Assembly: GCA_002723275.1 (NCBI GenBank)
Contig: PBNZ01000033.1
Coordinates: 1 to 44,611 of the forward strand
Length of the DNA stretch: 44,611 nt
Direction: 5' to 3'
Source of the DNA: Planctomycetaceae bacterium
Lineage (GTDB): Bacteria > Planctomycetota > Planctomycetia > Pirellulales > Pirellulaceae
Shown here: positions 24,924-34,705 of the stretch, one piece after another
Layout of the letters: each line of letters opens with the position of its first letter
Numbering within the stretch: position 1 is the first letter of the stretch
The notes under the pieces: generated by a model
What the model was told of the DNA's origin: nothing
What the model saw: only the letters and a program-made list of their open reading frames with translations
The model's database searches: none
Made by a program: the position numbers and the translations under genes

Positions 24924-26409
24924 CCGCTTCGCTCCCCCTGATAGATATCGCCATGACGGTCTCCTCAGTCCAATCCTCTGCGGCTCGGATCTCACGTATT
25001 CGTCCCCGAGACATCACGGCGACACGATCACTGACCGCCAACAACTCCGGCAGATAGGAACTCACAAAAATGATGGCCCTTCCTGCCGCTGCCTGTTCCC
25101 CCATGAGTCGATAGATTTGGGACTTCGTTCCCACATCGATTCCACGCGTTGGTTCATCAAGCAGCAACACATCCGCATCTTGGTGCAGGACTCGCGCGAG
25201 TGCGACCTTCTGTTGATTGCCACCTGACAGTGCATAAATGGGCTGTTTCGTCGACAAGGCTTTGACTTCGAGCCGCTTCATCCAGGAGTCCACTGCCGAT
25301 CGACGTTTTCCTAAATTCAGCAAGCCGCCCGTGGAGTAGGGTTGCAAGCGACTGAGAGTTGCGTTGTCTTCAATACTGCGAATCTGTGCGAGTCCTTCAC
25401 CCTTCCGATCTTCGGAAACAAAGCCAAGTCCCTGGCGAATGCGAGCACGCGGTTGATGGGGTGACAACTGCCCGGCAATTTGAACCGTTCCCTGACGCAC
25501 AGGATCCAGGGCAAAAATCGCACGCAATAATTCGGTTCTTCCAGCGCCGACGAGTCCGGCAACGCCCAAGATTTCTCCACGTCGCAATTCAAGATCAGCG
25601 GGAATCGGCAACGAAGGCGTGGCGAGCTTATCGAGCTTCAAGACAACCTCACCCATCTTATGGGGAACGCTGGGGAACAGTTCGTCCACACTCCGCCCAA
25701 CCATCATTTCCACCAACTGTGATTCATCCACATCCTGCAACACCCCGGATCCGACAACCTCTCCATCACGGAGCACGGCATAGTCATCACAGATCTCGCG
25801 GACCTCTTCCAAGAAGTGGCTGATATAAATCACCGCTCGCTGTGATTCTCTCAAGCGACGAATGACTTCAAAGAGCCGCGTCACATCATTCTGAGTAAGG
25901 GAACTCGTCGGCTCGTCAAACACAATCACACGAGCATTCATAACCAGTGCTCGTGCCACTTCAACCAACTGTTGCATGCCAACAGAAAGTCGATTTACAG
26001 GCGTTTGCAAATCCAGATCCGGATAGCCGAGTGTTGCCAAAGCCTCTCGTACGCGACGATTTTGCGCACGGCGATTAAGCCATCCAAGGGCATGCATTTC
26101 ACACCCCAGCATCACGTTGTCGGCGACGGAAAGATCTGGAGCAAGATTCAGCTCTTGATAGATCATCGCGACGCCCGCTTTGCGAGCGTCTTGAGGTCCA
26201 GTAGGTCGATAGGGCTCACCGGCAAGATGCATAGTACCCGCATCGGGAAGATGAGCACCGCTGAGCACCTTCATCAGTGTGCTCTTACCAGCTCCGTTTT
26301 CGCCAATCAGTGCAAGCACACGACCAGAATCCGCCTCGAACGAGACTTCACGAAGTGCTCGCGTGGCTCCGAAACTTTTGCTGATGGCTTGCGTTTGCAG
26401 CAGAGGCAT
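24916..26409 (-). CDS. Ribose-type ABC transporter ATP-binding protein (two ABC domains)
   Basis: A 497-residue RbsA-type ATPase with two nucleotide-binding domains in tandem. The first has Walker A GENGAGKST (36-44), signature LSVGMQQLVEVARAL and Walker B VIVFDEPTSSL. The second has the degenerate loop GLVGAGRTELL in place of Walker A, signature LSGGNQQKVALARVL, and VLLLDEPTRGID. This asymmetry is normal for RbsA/MglA/XylG. It energises import through the permease encoded just downstream (8-base overlap). It starts 40 bases after the binding-protein gene; no strong ribosome site is visible. No sugar kinase or isomerase is nearby to reveal the substrate. Confidence 0.95.
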   Translation of the reverse strand: MPLLQTQAISKSFGATRALREVSFEADSGRVLALIGENGAGKSTLMKVLSGAHLPDAGTMHLAGEPYRPTGPQDARKAGVAMIYQELNLAPDLSVADNVMLGCEMHALGWLNRRAQNRRVREALATLGYPDLDLQTPVNRLSVGMQQLVEVARALVMNARVIVFDEPTSSLTQNDVTRLFEVIRRLRESQRAVIYISHFLEEVREICDDYAVLRDGEVVGSGVLQDVDESQLVEMMVGRSVDELFPSVPHKMGEVVLKLDKLATPSLPIPADLELRRGEILGVAGLVGAGRTELLRAIFALDPVRQGTVQIAGQLSPHQPRARIRQGLGFVSEDRKGEGLAQIRSIEDNATLSRLQPYSTGGLLNLGKRRSAVDSWMKRLEVKALSTKQPIYALSGGNQQKVALARVLHQDADVLLLDEPTRGIDVGTKSQIYRLMGEQAAAGRAIIFVSSYLPELLAVSDRVAVMSRGRIREIRAAEDWTEETVMAISIRGSEADE

Positions 26410-26449
26410 GGCGTCGTGCCGAACAGGGAATCCCGATCAACCCTTCGAT

Positions 26450-27466
26450 TTATTTGGAGCCTTTCAACAGCTCAGCCATTTGGTGGGCTGCTTTGGCGCC
26501 TCCCTGATAATTGTCGGTCGCCACATAACTCACCTGAACTTCATTGGGCACCAGATTGCTGTCAAAGACGATCGTTGGAATGCCTTCTGTATGAGCTTCT
26601 TGAACGGCTCCTAAAAGCGCCTGAGAATCCAAGGGGGCTAGGCAGATGCCATCAACACCCTTGGTGATGAAGTCGCGGACCACATCAATTTGGCCATCCG
26701 CATCATCTTCTCGGATCGGTCCCTTCCAATGCAGGCGAACATTACCGAGCTCTTGAGCTGCCTGATGAGCGCCGGCATGAACCGATTGCCAAAATTCGTG
26801 AGTCGTTCCCTTCGGAATCACCGCGATATTGTATTTCGCTTCGGCGGGTTCGAAATCAGCACCGGAGTATTGCTCAGGCTTCAATAGCTTTTGCATCGAC
26901 TCATCCGCCATATTCTCTGGAGTCGCGACAAACTCACCCGTTGGCACACGCGCATCCACCGAGTTGCCTTCCAGATGGTCGTACATTTTCATCACGGCAA
27001 GGTATCCCATTTTGACCGGATCCTGCAGTACGATTCCCTTGATCTTGCCCTCGCCCAGCGCCTGGACCATACGTTCGTTTGGATCGAAGCCAATCAATTG
27101 CACTTGGCCAAGCAAGCCGTGCTCTTGAAGCGCCGTAAACATGCCATCGGCACTTGATTCGTTCACAGCAAACACACCCTCAATGCGATCTCCAAATTTC
27201 AACACAAGTTGCTGTGACTTTTCGAGGGCGGAGGCAGCATTGACACCGGCGTACTGATTTTCCGAGATAACCTCAATCTCAGGATACTCGGAAAGCATCG
27301 TCTCTAAAAAACCTTGCTCTCGTTGCTCAGTACTCTCGCTACCGGGGCTGTATCGCAACAAGATCACTCCGGAACTCTGTCCATCGGTCGTCCCTGTGCC
27401 TTGGTCACGACACCCGCTAGAAACGAACAATGAAATAGACATCAAGACCAGAACCAACCGCCGCAT
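26450..27466 (-). CDS. ABC transporter substrate-binding lipoprotein with family halves in swapped order
   Basis: A 338-residue RbsB-type (periplasmic binding protein type I) lipoprotein. The signal MRRLVLVLMSISLFVSSGC ends in a lipobox with C19. The order of family segments is unusual. Residues 33 to about 195 match what is normally the second half: VILLRYSPGSESTEQREQGF, GVFAVNESSADGM, LIGFDPNERMVQAL, GIVLQDPVKMGYL and TPENM. A linker at about 187-200 follows. Residues 201-338 then match the normal first half: YNIAVIPKGTTHEFWQSVHAG, VDGICLAPLD, GIPTIVFDSN, YVATDNYQGG and AELLKGSK at the very end. In ordinary members the AELL stretch is followed directly by VILLRY. The gene therefore looks like a circular permutation. 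Start 27466 has GGAG ten bases ahead. It is first in an operon with the ATPase and permease, which look normal. Confidence 0.9.
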   Translation of the reverse strand: MRRLVLVLMSISLFVSSGCRDQGTGTTDGQSSGVILLRYSPGSESTEQREQGFLETMLSEYPEIEVISENQYAGVNAASALEKSQQLVLKFGDRIEGVFAVNESSADGMFTALQEHGLLGQVQLIGFDPNERMVQALGEGKIKGIVLQDPVKMGYLAVMKMYDHLEGNSVDARVPTGEFVATPENMADESMQKLLKPEQYSGADFEPAEAKYNIAVIPKGTTHEFWQSVHAGAHQAAQELGNVRLHWKGPIREDDADGQIDVVRDFITKGVDGICLAPLDSQALLGAVQEAHTEGIPTIVFDSNLVPNEVQVSYVATDNYQGGAKAAHQMAELLKGSK

Positions 27467-27666
27467 GAGAGATTCTCCGTTTGCAACAAAGCCAGTGATT
27501 ACCAACCAGGGATTACCAACCGCACAGTATAACCATTGGAAGCTCCTCACGGCACTCCACCGAAAGATTTGAAGAGATCCGGTGGGGAATCTGATGCAGC
27601 CAATTCCCAAGGGGTTTTCAAAGCAGCGGTCCTTTTCGAACAGGCTCCATTGCGTAAACTGAGTGC

Positions 27667-30600
27667 ATGACAAATAACGCTCACAAATTCCGCCTGATTT
27701 GCACCTCCTGGGTGCTCTTGTTCACTCTTAGCTTTGGCCTTCTCTCTGCTCAGGAGGAAAGCGAACCCACGGCAGAACTGCCAACCTCCGAAACGATCGA
27801 GCAACGCATCCAAGAGATTGAATCATCGGCGAAGTTAAGCGATGCCGAAAAAGGGAAAATCCTATCGCTTTACAACCAGGCATTAACCGAATTAAGTGCG
27901 ATCACCGAATTGTCGGCGAAACGTCAAGCGTTTCACGAATCGATTTCAGGACTACCCGAAGAGCGTTCGAAATTCGAGGAGGAAATCAAAAACTACGCAG
28001 AGACGCCGATTATCGACACGGAGGGAAAATCGATCCAACAATTGAGCAAGGAAGCTCAAAACGCTGGGGCCGAGGTTCAGGACGCCCAAAGGAAACTGGA
28101 TATCATCGGCAACGAACCGGCTCGACGAGCCGGTTTGCGACTGAAGATTCCAGCGATGATGGCAGAATTAAATCGCCAATCCAGTGAACTCAACCGAGAA
28201 TCCCAGGCACCAACGACCGACGAATCCTCCGAAATGTCAGCTGCAAAGTCCTTGTTCAATCAGATCGAACAACGACGCGTTTCGGTCGAACTCGACAAGC
28301 TCAAGATTGAAAGCAATTATTACAGCCTCGCGGAAGAAGTGCTGACGCTTGAAATCGATGCAGCCAAAGAGAAGGTCGCCTATCTCACAACAATCCAACG
28401 CCTTTGGCAAACCGCTTCCAATTCTCAACAGGCTCTCGAAATTGACAAGGCGATCAAGGAAGCAACCGCTACCAAGGCAGCGGCACCTTCAGAGTTGAAG
28501 CAGATTGCCGAAACCAATCTCAAAATGATTGAGGAGTGGAAGAGGCAAAAGGATCTTCTTGCGGACGCGAATGAGCGTGTTTATGCAACGCGAAAGCAGC
28601 GATCTGAATGGGATGATGAATTCGACAAATCCCGAGAAATGATCGCTGCCCAAGGTGGCGTCACAACATCCGTTGGCTTGATACTCCGCAATCAAAAACG
28701 GGACCTTCCAAATATCCGCCAGCTGAACCTGACACGAAGACGCGATCAAGTCGAGATCATAGAACTACGCGATCGACTTTATAGTACAACCCAGGAGCTT
28801 GAATCACTCAAAGAGCTCGACGAATTCACGCGAGAGGAACTGGCCAACATAAATCCACCTCTTTCGGCAGAACAACAGAAGCAATTGGAAGCCCCAGCGC
28901 GTTCCCTGATGGAACAGCGAGTCACCATTTTATCGGGCAGCCGGGATACGGATCGCGATCGCCTCCAAAGTCTGCTGAACCTTTCCCTGGCAAGTGAGCG
29001 ATTGTTCGATGTCGTCACGGACATCGATACCTACATTGACCAACAAGTGCTTTGGATTCCCAGCTCCAGACGTATCGACTTCACAGAAGTTCGCGGAGCG
29101 ATTGAAACTTTTCGCAAGTTATTTTCGATTAGTCTTTGGCGACAAGTCGTGATCGCCTTCCCCCAAAACCTGCGGCAACAGCCATTGCCGCAGAGTATCT
29201 TCTTTCTCGCCGGGCTGTGGCTGCTCTTCAGACGTCGTCATTTCCTCCGCGTGATCAATCGATTAGGACAGACAGCTAGCGCACGTAGTTGCCACCGGTT
29301 CGACATGACGTTCCATACCTTGCTGGCAACTCTTGCCTTAGCAAGTGCCGTTCCGGTCTTGATCTTTGCGGTTTCAATGAATCTGGCACTGACCGAAAAC
29401 GCCGAGTTAATGGCTACGACCTACCCTATCTCGGAGGCGTTTGAGCATGCGGCCGTGTTCTATTTCTACCTCAACTTCTGGTACTACCTGGTCATCCCTC
29501 AAGGCTTAGGTGAATCCCACTTCGACTGGCCGGAGGCCTTCCTGACGGTTTCACGCCGAAACCTGACGTGGTTTGCCCCGCTATTCGTACTTGGAATCAG
29601 CTTACAGCATTACGTCGAATCGCTCGATGAATCGCAAGCTGGCGCATCGACAGGCCGTATCTCACTGACTTTGTGGCTTGTCGTCTCAACCGTCTTTTTA
29701 TTCCTTGTCTTCTCTCCGAAACGCGGAGCATTCTCGAATTACCTTCAAGAACACTCCCAGGGTTGGTTGGATCGAACAAAACATATCTGGTTCGGATTTA
29801 TTGTTCTCTCTCCCATTTGTTTCCTGACTTTGGCCGCGGCCGGTTACGCATACACAGCAACTGAACTGGCATCACGACTCTCCGTCACCTTTTTCTTTTT
29901 AGGTGGCATTTTTGTCCTTGAGTCGCTTGCCCTGCGTTGGGTGAGAATGAACCGCCGTGAACTAGCCTTTGCACAAGCGAGGGAACGAGTGGCGGCAGAA
30001 AACGCCAATCCAGAAGAAGATACAGCAGATCGTATTGGAGGCGTTGTTGAAGGAGATCTCGTTGACCTGACGGCGATCAACGAACAAACAAAACGTCTCT
30101 TTCAGAATTTTGGAATCGTGATCGCCATCATTGGGCTTTACATCATTTGGGAATCAATGTTGCCGGCGTTAAAAAGACTAGATGAAATCCATCTCTGGCC
30201 AACCGCCATCAACAACATCGTTGTCGATTCCAATGGCACGACGGACAATGGGACGGCATCTCAAACTTCTGCCCCACTGTTATCCTCGGAATGGGTCTCC
30301 TTAAGTGATCTTCTGTTAGCGATCCTGATCATCTTCTTGACTCTAGTAGCGACGAAGAATATCCCCGGCCTGCTGGAGATTTCAATCCTCAAGCGATTAC
30401 CCCTCGACGCTGCCTTACGTTATGCCATCTCAACGGTAACTCGATACGGTGTCATCATTTGCGGTGCCGCCATTACCTTTGCCTGCCTTGGCATACGATG
30501 GGGACAGATCCAATGGCTCCTCGCAGGAATCAGTGTCGGCCTGGGCTTCGGGCTGCAGGAAATCTTCGCCAATTTTGTTAGTGGGCTCATCTTATTGTTC

Positions 30601-31095
30601 GAGCGACCACTGCGAGCTGGAGATATCGTCACGATCGGAAACATCACGGGCCGCGTTGTTCAGATCAAGATGAGAGCCACTACCATTATCGACTACGACC
30701 GCAAGGAATTGATCGTTCCCAATAAAGAATTCATTACGAATCAATTGTTAAACTGGACGCTCACCGATACAACGAATCGATTGGTGCTCACCGTTGGGGT
30801 TGCCTATGGTTCCGACACGGACCGAGTTCGTGCAATCCTGCTGGAAATCCTGAACGATCATCCGAAAATCCTGACAACCCCCGGCCCATCGGTTGCCTTC
30901 GACCAGTTTGGAGACAGCGCACTCAACTTCACCATCCGCGCTTTTCTAGCGGACATGGATAATCGCATATCGGTGACATCTGAGCTTCATGCGCAGATTC
31001 ACAAAGCTCTCGCGGAAGCCGGTATTGAAATCCCATTCCCGCAACAAGATGTGTACATCAAAACAATGCCCGACCCCAAAACGCCGCCACAATAG
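27667..31095 (+). CDS. Very large MscS/MscK-type mechanosensitive channel
   Basis: An 1142-residue channel of MscK (KefA) size. Signal peptide 1-28 (ends LLSAQ). Residues about 35-500 are a Gln/Glu/Lys-rich coiled-coil periplasmic region. Many membrane helices follow from about 508 (SIFFLAGLWLLF) to 960. The MscS core is at about 935-1130: pore-lining helix WLLAGISVGLGFGLQEIFANFVSG, then the beta domain GDIVTIGNITGRVVQI with VPNKEFITNQLLNWTL, then the C-terminal domain ending in FPQQDVYIKTMP. Role: osmotic safety valve, possibly with K+-dependent gating as in MscK (family knowledge only). It is transcribed away from the ABC operon across a 200-base region and leads a plus-strand run whose next gene starts 17 bases on. 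Confidence 0.94.
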   Translation: MTNNAHKFRLICTSWVLLFTLSFGLLSAQEESEPTAELPTSETIEQRIQEIESSAKLSDAEKGKILSLYNQALTELSAITELSAKRQAFHESISGLPEERSKFEEEIKNYAETPIIDTEGKSIQQLSKEAQNAGAEVQDAQRKLDIIGNEPARRAGLRLKIPAMMAELNRQSSELNRESQAPTTDESSEMSAAKSLFNQIEQRRVSVELDKLKIESNYYSLAEEVLTLEIDAAKEKVAYLTTIQRLWQTASNSQQALEIDKAIKEATATKAAAPSELKQIAETNLKMIEEWKRQKDLLADANERVYATRKQRSEWDDEFDKSREMIAAQGGVTTSVGLILRNQKRDLPNIRQLNLTRRRDQVEIIELRDRLYSTTQELESLKELDEFTREELANINPPLSAEQQKQLEAPARSLMEQRVTILSGSRDTDRDRLQSLLNLSLASERLFDVVTDIDTYIDQQVLWIPSSRRIDFTEVRGAIETFRKLFSISLWRQVVIAFPQNLRQQPLPQSIFFLAGLWLLFRRRHFLRVINRLGQTASARSCHRFDMTFHTLLATLALASAVPVLIFAVSMNLALTENAELMATTYPISEAFEHAAVFYFYLNFWYYLVIPQGLGESHFDWPEAFLTVSRRNLTWFAPLFVLGISLQHYVESLDESQAGASTGRISLTLWLVVSTVFLFLVFSPKRGAFSNYLQEHSQGWLDRTKHIWFGFIVLSPICFLTLAAAGYAYTATELASRLSVTFFFLGGIFVLESLALRWVRMNRRELAFAQARERVAAENANPEEDTADRIGGVVEGDLVDLTAINEQTKRLFQNFGIVIAIIGLYIIWESMLPALKRLDEIHLWPTAINNIVVDSNGTTDNGTASQTSAPLLSSEWVSLSDLLLAILIIFLTLVATKNIPGLLEISILKRLPLDAALRYAISTVTRYGVIICGAAITFACLGIRWGQIQWLLAGISVGLGFGLQEIFANFVSGLILLFERPLRAGDIVTIGNITGRVVQIKMRATTIIDYDRKELIVPNKEFITNQLLNWTLTDTTNRLVLTVGVAYGSDTDRVRAILLEILNDHPKILTTPGPSVAFDQFGDSALNFTIRAFLADMDNRISVTSELHAQIHKALAEAGIEIPFPQQDVYIKTMPDPKTPPQ

Positions 31096-31111
31096 AGGAG
31101 CGACATCAACC

Positions 31112-32107
31112 ATGCGATACGAAAAAATCTGCTGCCTGATCATTCTGGCAATGTTTGCTCAAACGGCGGATGGACAAGATTTATTTCCTGACACAGAAGC
31201 TCTGCAAGTGGCAGGACAGGTCGCCTTCACCGAAGGTCCAACGTACCATCCGAGTGGGAATGTTTTTTTTAGCGACATCGCCAACAATCGTGTCATGCGA
31301 CGTGATCCAACCGGTGCTGTGCATATCTATCGCACTCCATCCGGTCGCACCAACGGAATGTTGCTCAATGGCTTGCGACTTGTATGCTGCGAAGGTGGCG
31401 GTCCTGAGGGAAATCGTCGAGTGACACGCATGGAGCCGGACGGAAGCATCAAAGTTCTGACCGACCGTTACGAAGGCAAGCGATACAACTCGCCCAACGA
31501 CATTGCCATCGATTCGAAGCGGCGAATGTATTTCAGCGACCCGCGTTACGGACCGCGAGATGATTTAGAGTTATTCGATGCTGACGGTGAGCCGATTGAA
31601 GGTGTCTATCGTATCGATCCCGATAATCGTGTCACGCGAATCATCACTCATGAAGTCGACCGTCCCAATGGGCTCGCCGTCTCAGCCGACGATCGGTATC
31701 TCTTCGTCGCAGACAATGTCAACGACGGCCTTCGAGCTCAAGGTGGTAATCGCAAACTATGGCGATTTGACCTCCAGGAGGATGGCTCGATCGATCCAGC
31801 CAGTCGAAAACTTCTGTTCGATTGGGAAACGGATCGAGGACCCGATGGAATGGCACTCGATCGCGAGGGCAATCTGTATGTGACGGCGGGCTTCAATTTC
31901 CCCAAGCCCCCGGTCGAAACCGCGATCAACCATCGCGCCGGAGTCTATGTCTTTAGCTCAGAGGGCGAACTCCTGCAGTTCCTCCCGATCCCAGCCGACA
32001 TGGTGACCAATTGCACTTTTGGGGGCAAAGACGGAAAAACACTCTATGTGACCGCCGGTCACAAACTGTGGAGCATTCCTACCTCAATCCCAGGCAAAGG
32101 TTTTTAG
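31112..32107 (+). CDS. SMP-30/gluconolactonase family lactonase, exported
   Basis: A 331-residue six-bladed beta-propeller of the SMP-30/gluconolactonase/LRE family, with a signal peptide (MRYEKICCLIILAMFAQ, cut near ADG). The metal-binding residues of the family can be placed: Glu41 in FTEGPTYH, Asn in YNSPNDIAID, Asn in RPNGLAVS and Asp in GPDGMALD. Such enzymes open sugar lactones to aldonic acids, with Ca2+ or Zn2+. The frame is open from 30989 inside the MscS gene, but the ATG at 31112 has GAGGAG 12 bases ahead and starts the signal peptide. It lies 16 bases after the MscS stop, so it is likely in the same transcript. Confidence 0.93.
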   Translation: MRYEKICCLIILAMFAQTADGQDLFPDTEALQVAGQVAFTEGPTYHPSGNVFFSDIANNRVMRRDPTGAVHIYRTPSGRTNGMLLNGLRLVCCEGGGPEGNRRVTRMEPDGSIKVLTDRYEGKRYNSPNDIAIDSKRRMYFSDPRYGPRDDLELFDADGEPIEGVYRIDPDNRVTRIITHEVDRPNGLAVSADDRYLFVADNVNDGLRAQGGNRKLWRFDLQEDGSIDPASRKLLFDWETDRGPDGMALDREGNLYVTAGFNFPKPPVETAINHRAGVYVFSSEGELLQFLPIPADMVTNCTFGGKDGKTLYVTAGHKLWSIPTSIPGKGF

Positions 32108-32155
32108 GTCTTTCAAGGCTGACAGTTTTCGACTCAAGCATCCCGAAGGTATTTC

Positions 32156-34705
32156 ATGATCCAATATCGATTGCTGCTGGGAATTCTGATCATTGAGTGC
32201 CTTTCTGCGGTCTCATTGCATGCCCAACCGAACGTCTACCGCGACGCGGTGAGGCCCCATTGGTTCGCCGACAATACTCGATTCTGGTATCGCAACCGTC
32301 TCGGCCGTGATGAGCATGAGTTCGTCATCGTCGATGCTGTCAATGGAACGCGAAACGAAGTATTTGACCATCAACGAGTTGCTGAAGCCTTCGAAAAATT
32401 CAATTTCAAGTCGGTCGATTCGCACCAATTGCCGATTCGCTCAATTCGTCAACTGCCCAATGGCCACTGGGAATTAATCGGCAACCAAGGCAGCTGGAAA
32501 CTTGATCTCGATGACTATTCATTGATTCAATCCTCCGCGAAGTCAAATCCAGATGATTCGCTGGCGAGTTCAAAACGTGTTCGCTCCAGTCGACGAACGG
32601 GTGCCGAAACAGAAATCGAATTCGTGAATCGTCGCAATCACTTGGTCTCCGTTCACTGGATCGATCGACAGGGGGATCGCAAAACCTACGCCCAGATCCA
32701 ACCGGGTTCCTCCCATGTCCAGCACACTTATGCAGGCCACATTTGGGTCGTGACCGATCCAAAAGACAAGTTGCTCGCTGTATTTGAAGCAACCGCAGAA
32801 CCCAATCAGGCGATCATCGACAAGCAACCAGCAGCTGCGCCCGAAGCTCAGGCTGAAAAACGCGTCGAAGCAGAGCGTAAACGCTTCGGGCAATCCCCCA
32901 ATGGTCATTGGGCGGTGGAAGCGATGGGGCACGATCTCTGGCTGCGAAACAAGCTAGACGACGTCCGGCGTTTGACCCATGGCGGCACTCAAGAAAATAC
33001 CTGGCGTCGAGATGCTGGACGGGAGCGCGGGATCAACATGCGTTACAACGCGCCTGATGCACCTCGCGGGGAGGCTGAGATACGCTGGTCTCCTGACTCA
33101 ACACGGTTCATCGCAATCCAAACTCGCACGGCACCGGAACGGCGAGTCCATCTCATCGAATCCTCTCCGAAGGATCAAACTCAACCCAAACTTCATTCCT
33201 ATCCCTACCTGAAACCAGGCGACCCGATCCCGGTCCAACAAATCCACCTGTTCCACGCAGCCAGTGGCCAGGAAATCCCGATTGATTCAAGCCTGTTCCC
33301 AACACCGTTCTCGATCAGCGACATTCGATGGAATGGAAACGGCACAAGCTTTACGTTTCGGTACAACCAACGAGGACATCAAGTTTACCGAGTGCTCCGC
33401 GTCAACGCGTTCACCGGCGAAGTAGTACCAATTGTCAACGAAGAGCCCAAGACGTTTTTCGATTATGCCGGCAAACAGTACCTTCGGTTCCTTGACTCAA
33501 CGAACGAACTTATTTGGATGTCAGAACGTGATGGCTGGAACCACCTTTACCTGATCGATTCAAACACTGGATCCATCAAGTCGCAAATCACCCAAGGCGA
33601 TTGGGTCGTCCGCGGAGTGGATCACATCGATGAGGACAAACGACAGATTTGGTTTCGTGCTGGCGGCATCCATGCCGAACAGGACCCTTATCATGTGCAT
33701 TATGCCCGAGTCGATTTTGACGGGGACAACCTGATCATGCTTACCGAATCCAACGGCACGCATGAGATTCAATACTCGCCCGACCGCAATTATCTGATTG
33801 CCAAATGGTCCCGTGTCGACCAGGCCCCCGTTCACGAATTGCGTTCGGCGTCTGACGGAAAATTGATCTGCAACCTCGAACGTGCAGACACCCAGGAATT
33901 GGATGAAGCAGGCCATCGAATGCCCGAACGCTTCGTCGCCAAAGGCCGTGACGGAAAAACAGACATCTACGGAATTGTTCATTGGCCTCACGATTTTGAT
34001 TCCTCGAAGTCCTACCCGATCGTGGAAAATATTTATGCGGGACCGCATAGTGCTCACGTGCCCAAGCGATTCCGCACAAGATACGGACAACAGGAACTGA
34101 CCAGTCGCGGGTTCGTCGTTGTACAGATCGATGGCATGGGCACATCCCATCGTTCAAAAGCGTTTCACGATGTATGCTGGAAAAACATTGCCGATGCGGG
34201 ATTCCCCGATCGCATTCGCTGGATCAAGGCCTTAGCTGAGAAGTATCCATGCTTGGACACCCAACGGGTTGGCATCTACGGGGGTTCTGCAGGAGGACAA
34301 AACTCATTAGGAGCTCTCCTCTTTCACGGCGACTTCTATCAAGTGGCCGTTGCTGACTGCGGTTGTCATGACAATCGAATGGACAAGATCTGGTGGAATG
34401 AACTCTGGATGAGCTGGCCGATTGGCTCTCACTATGAGGCTCAATCCAATGTTTCCCAGGCTCACCGGCTTCAAGGAAAGCTGCTACTGATTGTGGGTGA
34501 ACTCGATCGCAATGTGGATCCAGCCTCGACGTTGCAGGTGGTGAACGCCTTGATCAAGGCCGACAAAGATTTCGATTTCCTGTTAGTCCCTGGGGGAGGC
34601 CACGGCATTGCAGAAAGTCCGTACGGGCGGCGTCGCCGAGTCGATTTTTTCGTGGAACACCTGCAGCCACCCACAATGATTCCGGAGGAATCAACATCTC
34701 AATGA
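32156..34705 (+). CDS. DPP-IV-like S9 family peptidase with VHL beta-domain-like segment
   Basis: An 849-residue exported serine peptidase (signal 1-23). Residues about 150-214 match the von Hippel-Lindau beta domain: FVNRRNHLVSVHW, KTYAQIQPGSS and HTYAGHIWVVTD. A DPP-IV-type beta-propeller follows (about 240-600). The C-terminal S9 catalytic domain has S711 in GGSAGG, D784 in GELDRNVD and H816 in GGGHGIAES, the complete triad. It should remove dipeptides or cleave after Pro-like residues in the periplasm or outside. GAAGG lies eight bases before the ATG. The last four bases overlap the RecQ-like gene (ATGA). The VHL-like segment is unusual in a peptidase and is described as a finding. Confidence 0.92.
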   Translation: MIQYRLLLGILIIECLSAVSLHAQPNVYRDAVRPHWFADNTRFWYRNRLGRDEHEFVIVDAVNGTRNEVFDHQRVAEAFEKFNFKSVDSHQLPIRSIRQLPNGHWELIGNQGSWKLDLDDYSLIQSSAKSNPDDSLASSKRVRSSRRTGAETEIEFVNRRNHLVSVHWIDRQGDRKTYAQIQPGSSHVQHTYAGHIWVVTDPKDKLLAVFEATAEPNQAIIDKQPAAAPEAQAEKRVEAERKRFGQSPNGHWAVEAMGHDLWLRNKLDDVRRLTHGGTQENTWRRDAGRERGINMRYNAPDAPRGEAEIRWSPDSTRFIAIQTRTAPERRVHLIESSPKDQTQPKLHSYPYLKPGDPIPVQQIHLFHAASGQEIPIDSSLFPTPFSISDIRWNGNGTSFTFRYNQRGHQVYRVLRVNAFTGEVVPIVNEEPKTFFDYAGKQYLRFLDSTNELIWMSERDGWNHLYLIDSNTGSIKSQITQGDWVVRGVDHIDEDKRQIWFRAGGIHAEQDPYHVHYARVDFDGDNLIMLTESNGTHEIQYSPDRNYLIAKWSRVDQAPVHELRSASDGKLICNLERADTQELDEAGHRMPERFVAKGRDGKTDIYGIVHWPHDFDSSKSYPIVENIYAGPHSAHVPKRFRTRYGQQELTSRGFVVVQIDGMGTSHRSKAFHDVCWKNIADAGFPDRIRWIKALAEKYPCLDTQRVGIYGGSAGGQNSLGALLFHGDFYQVAVADCGCHDNRMDKIWWNELWMSWPIGSHYEAQSNVSQAHRLQGKLLLIVGELDRNVDPASTLQVVNALIKADKDFDFLLVPGGGHGIAESPYGRRRRVDFFVEHLQPPTMIPEESTSQ

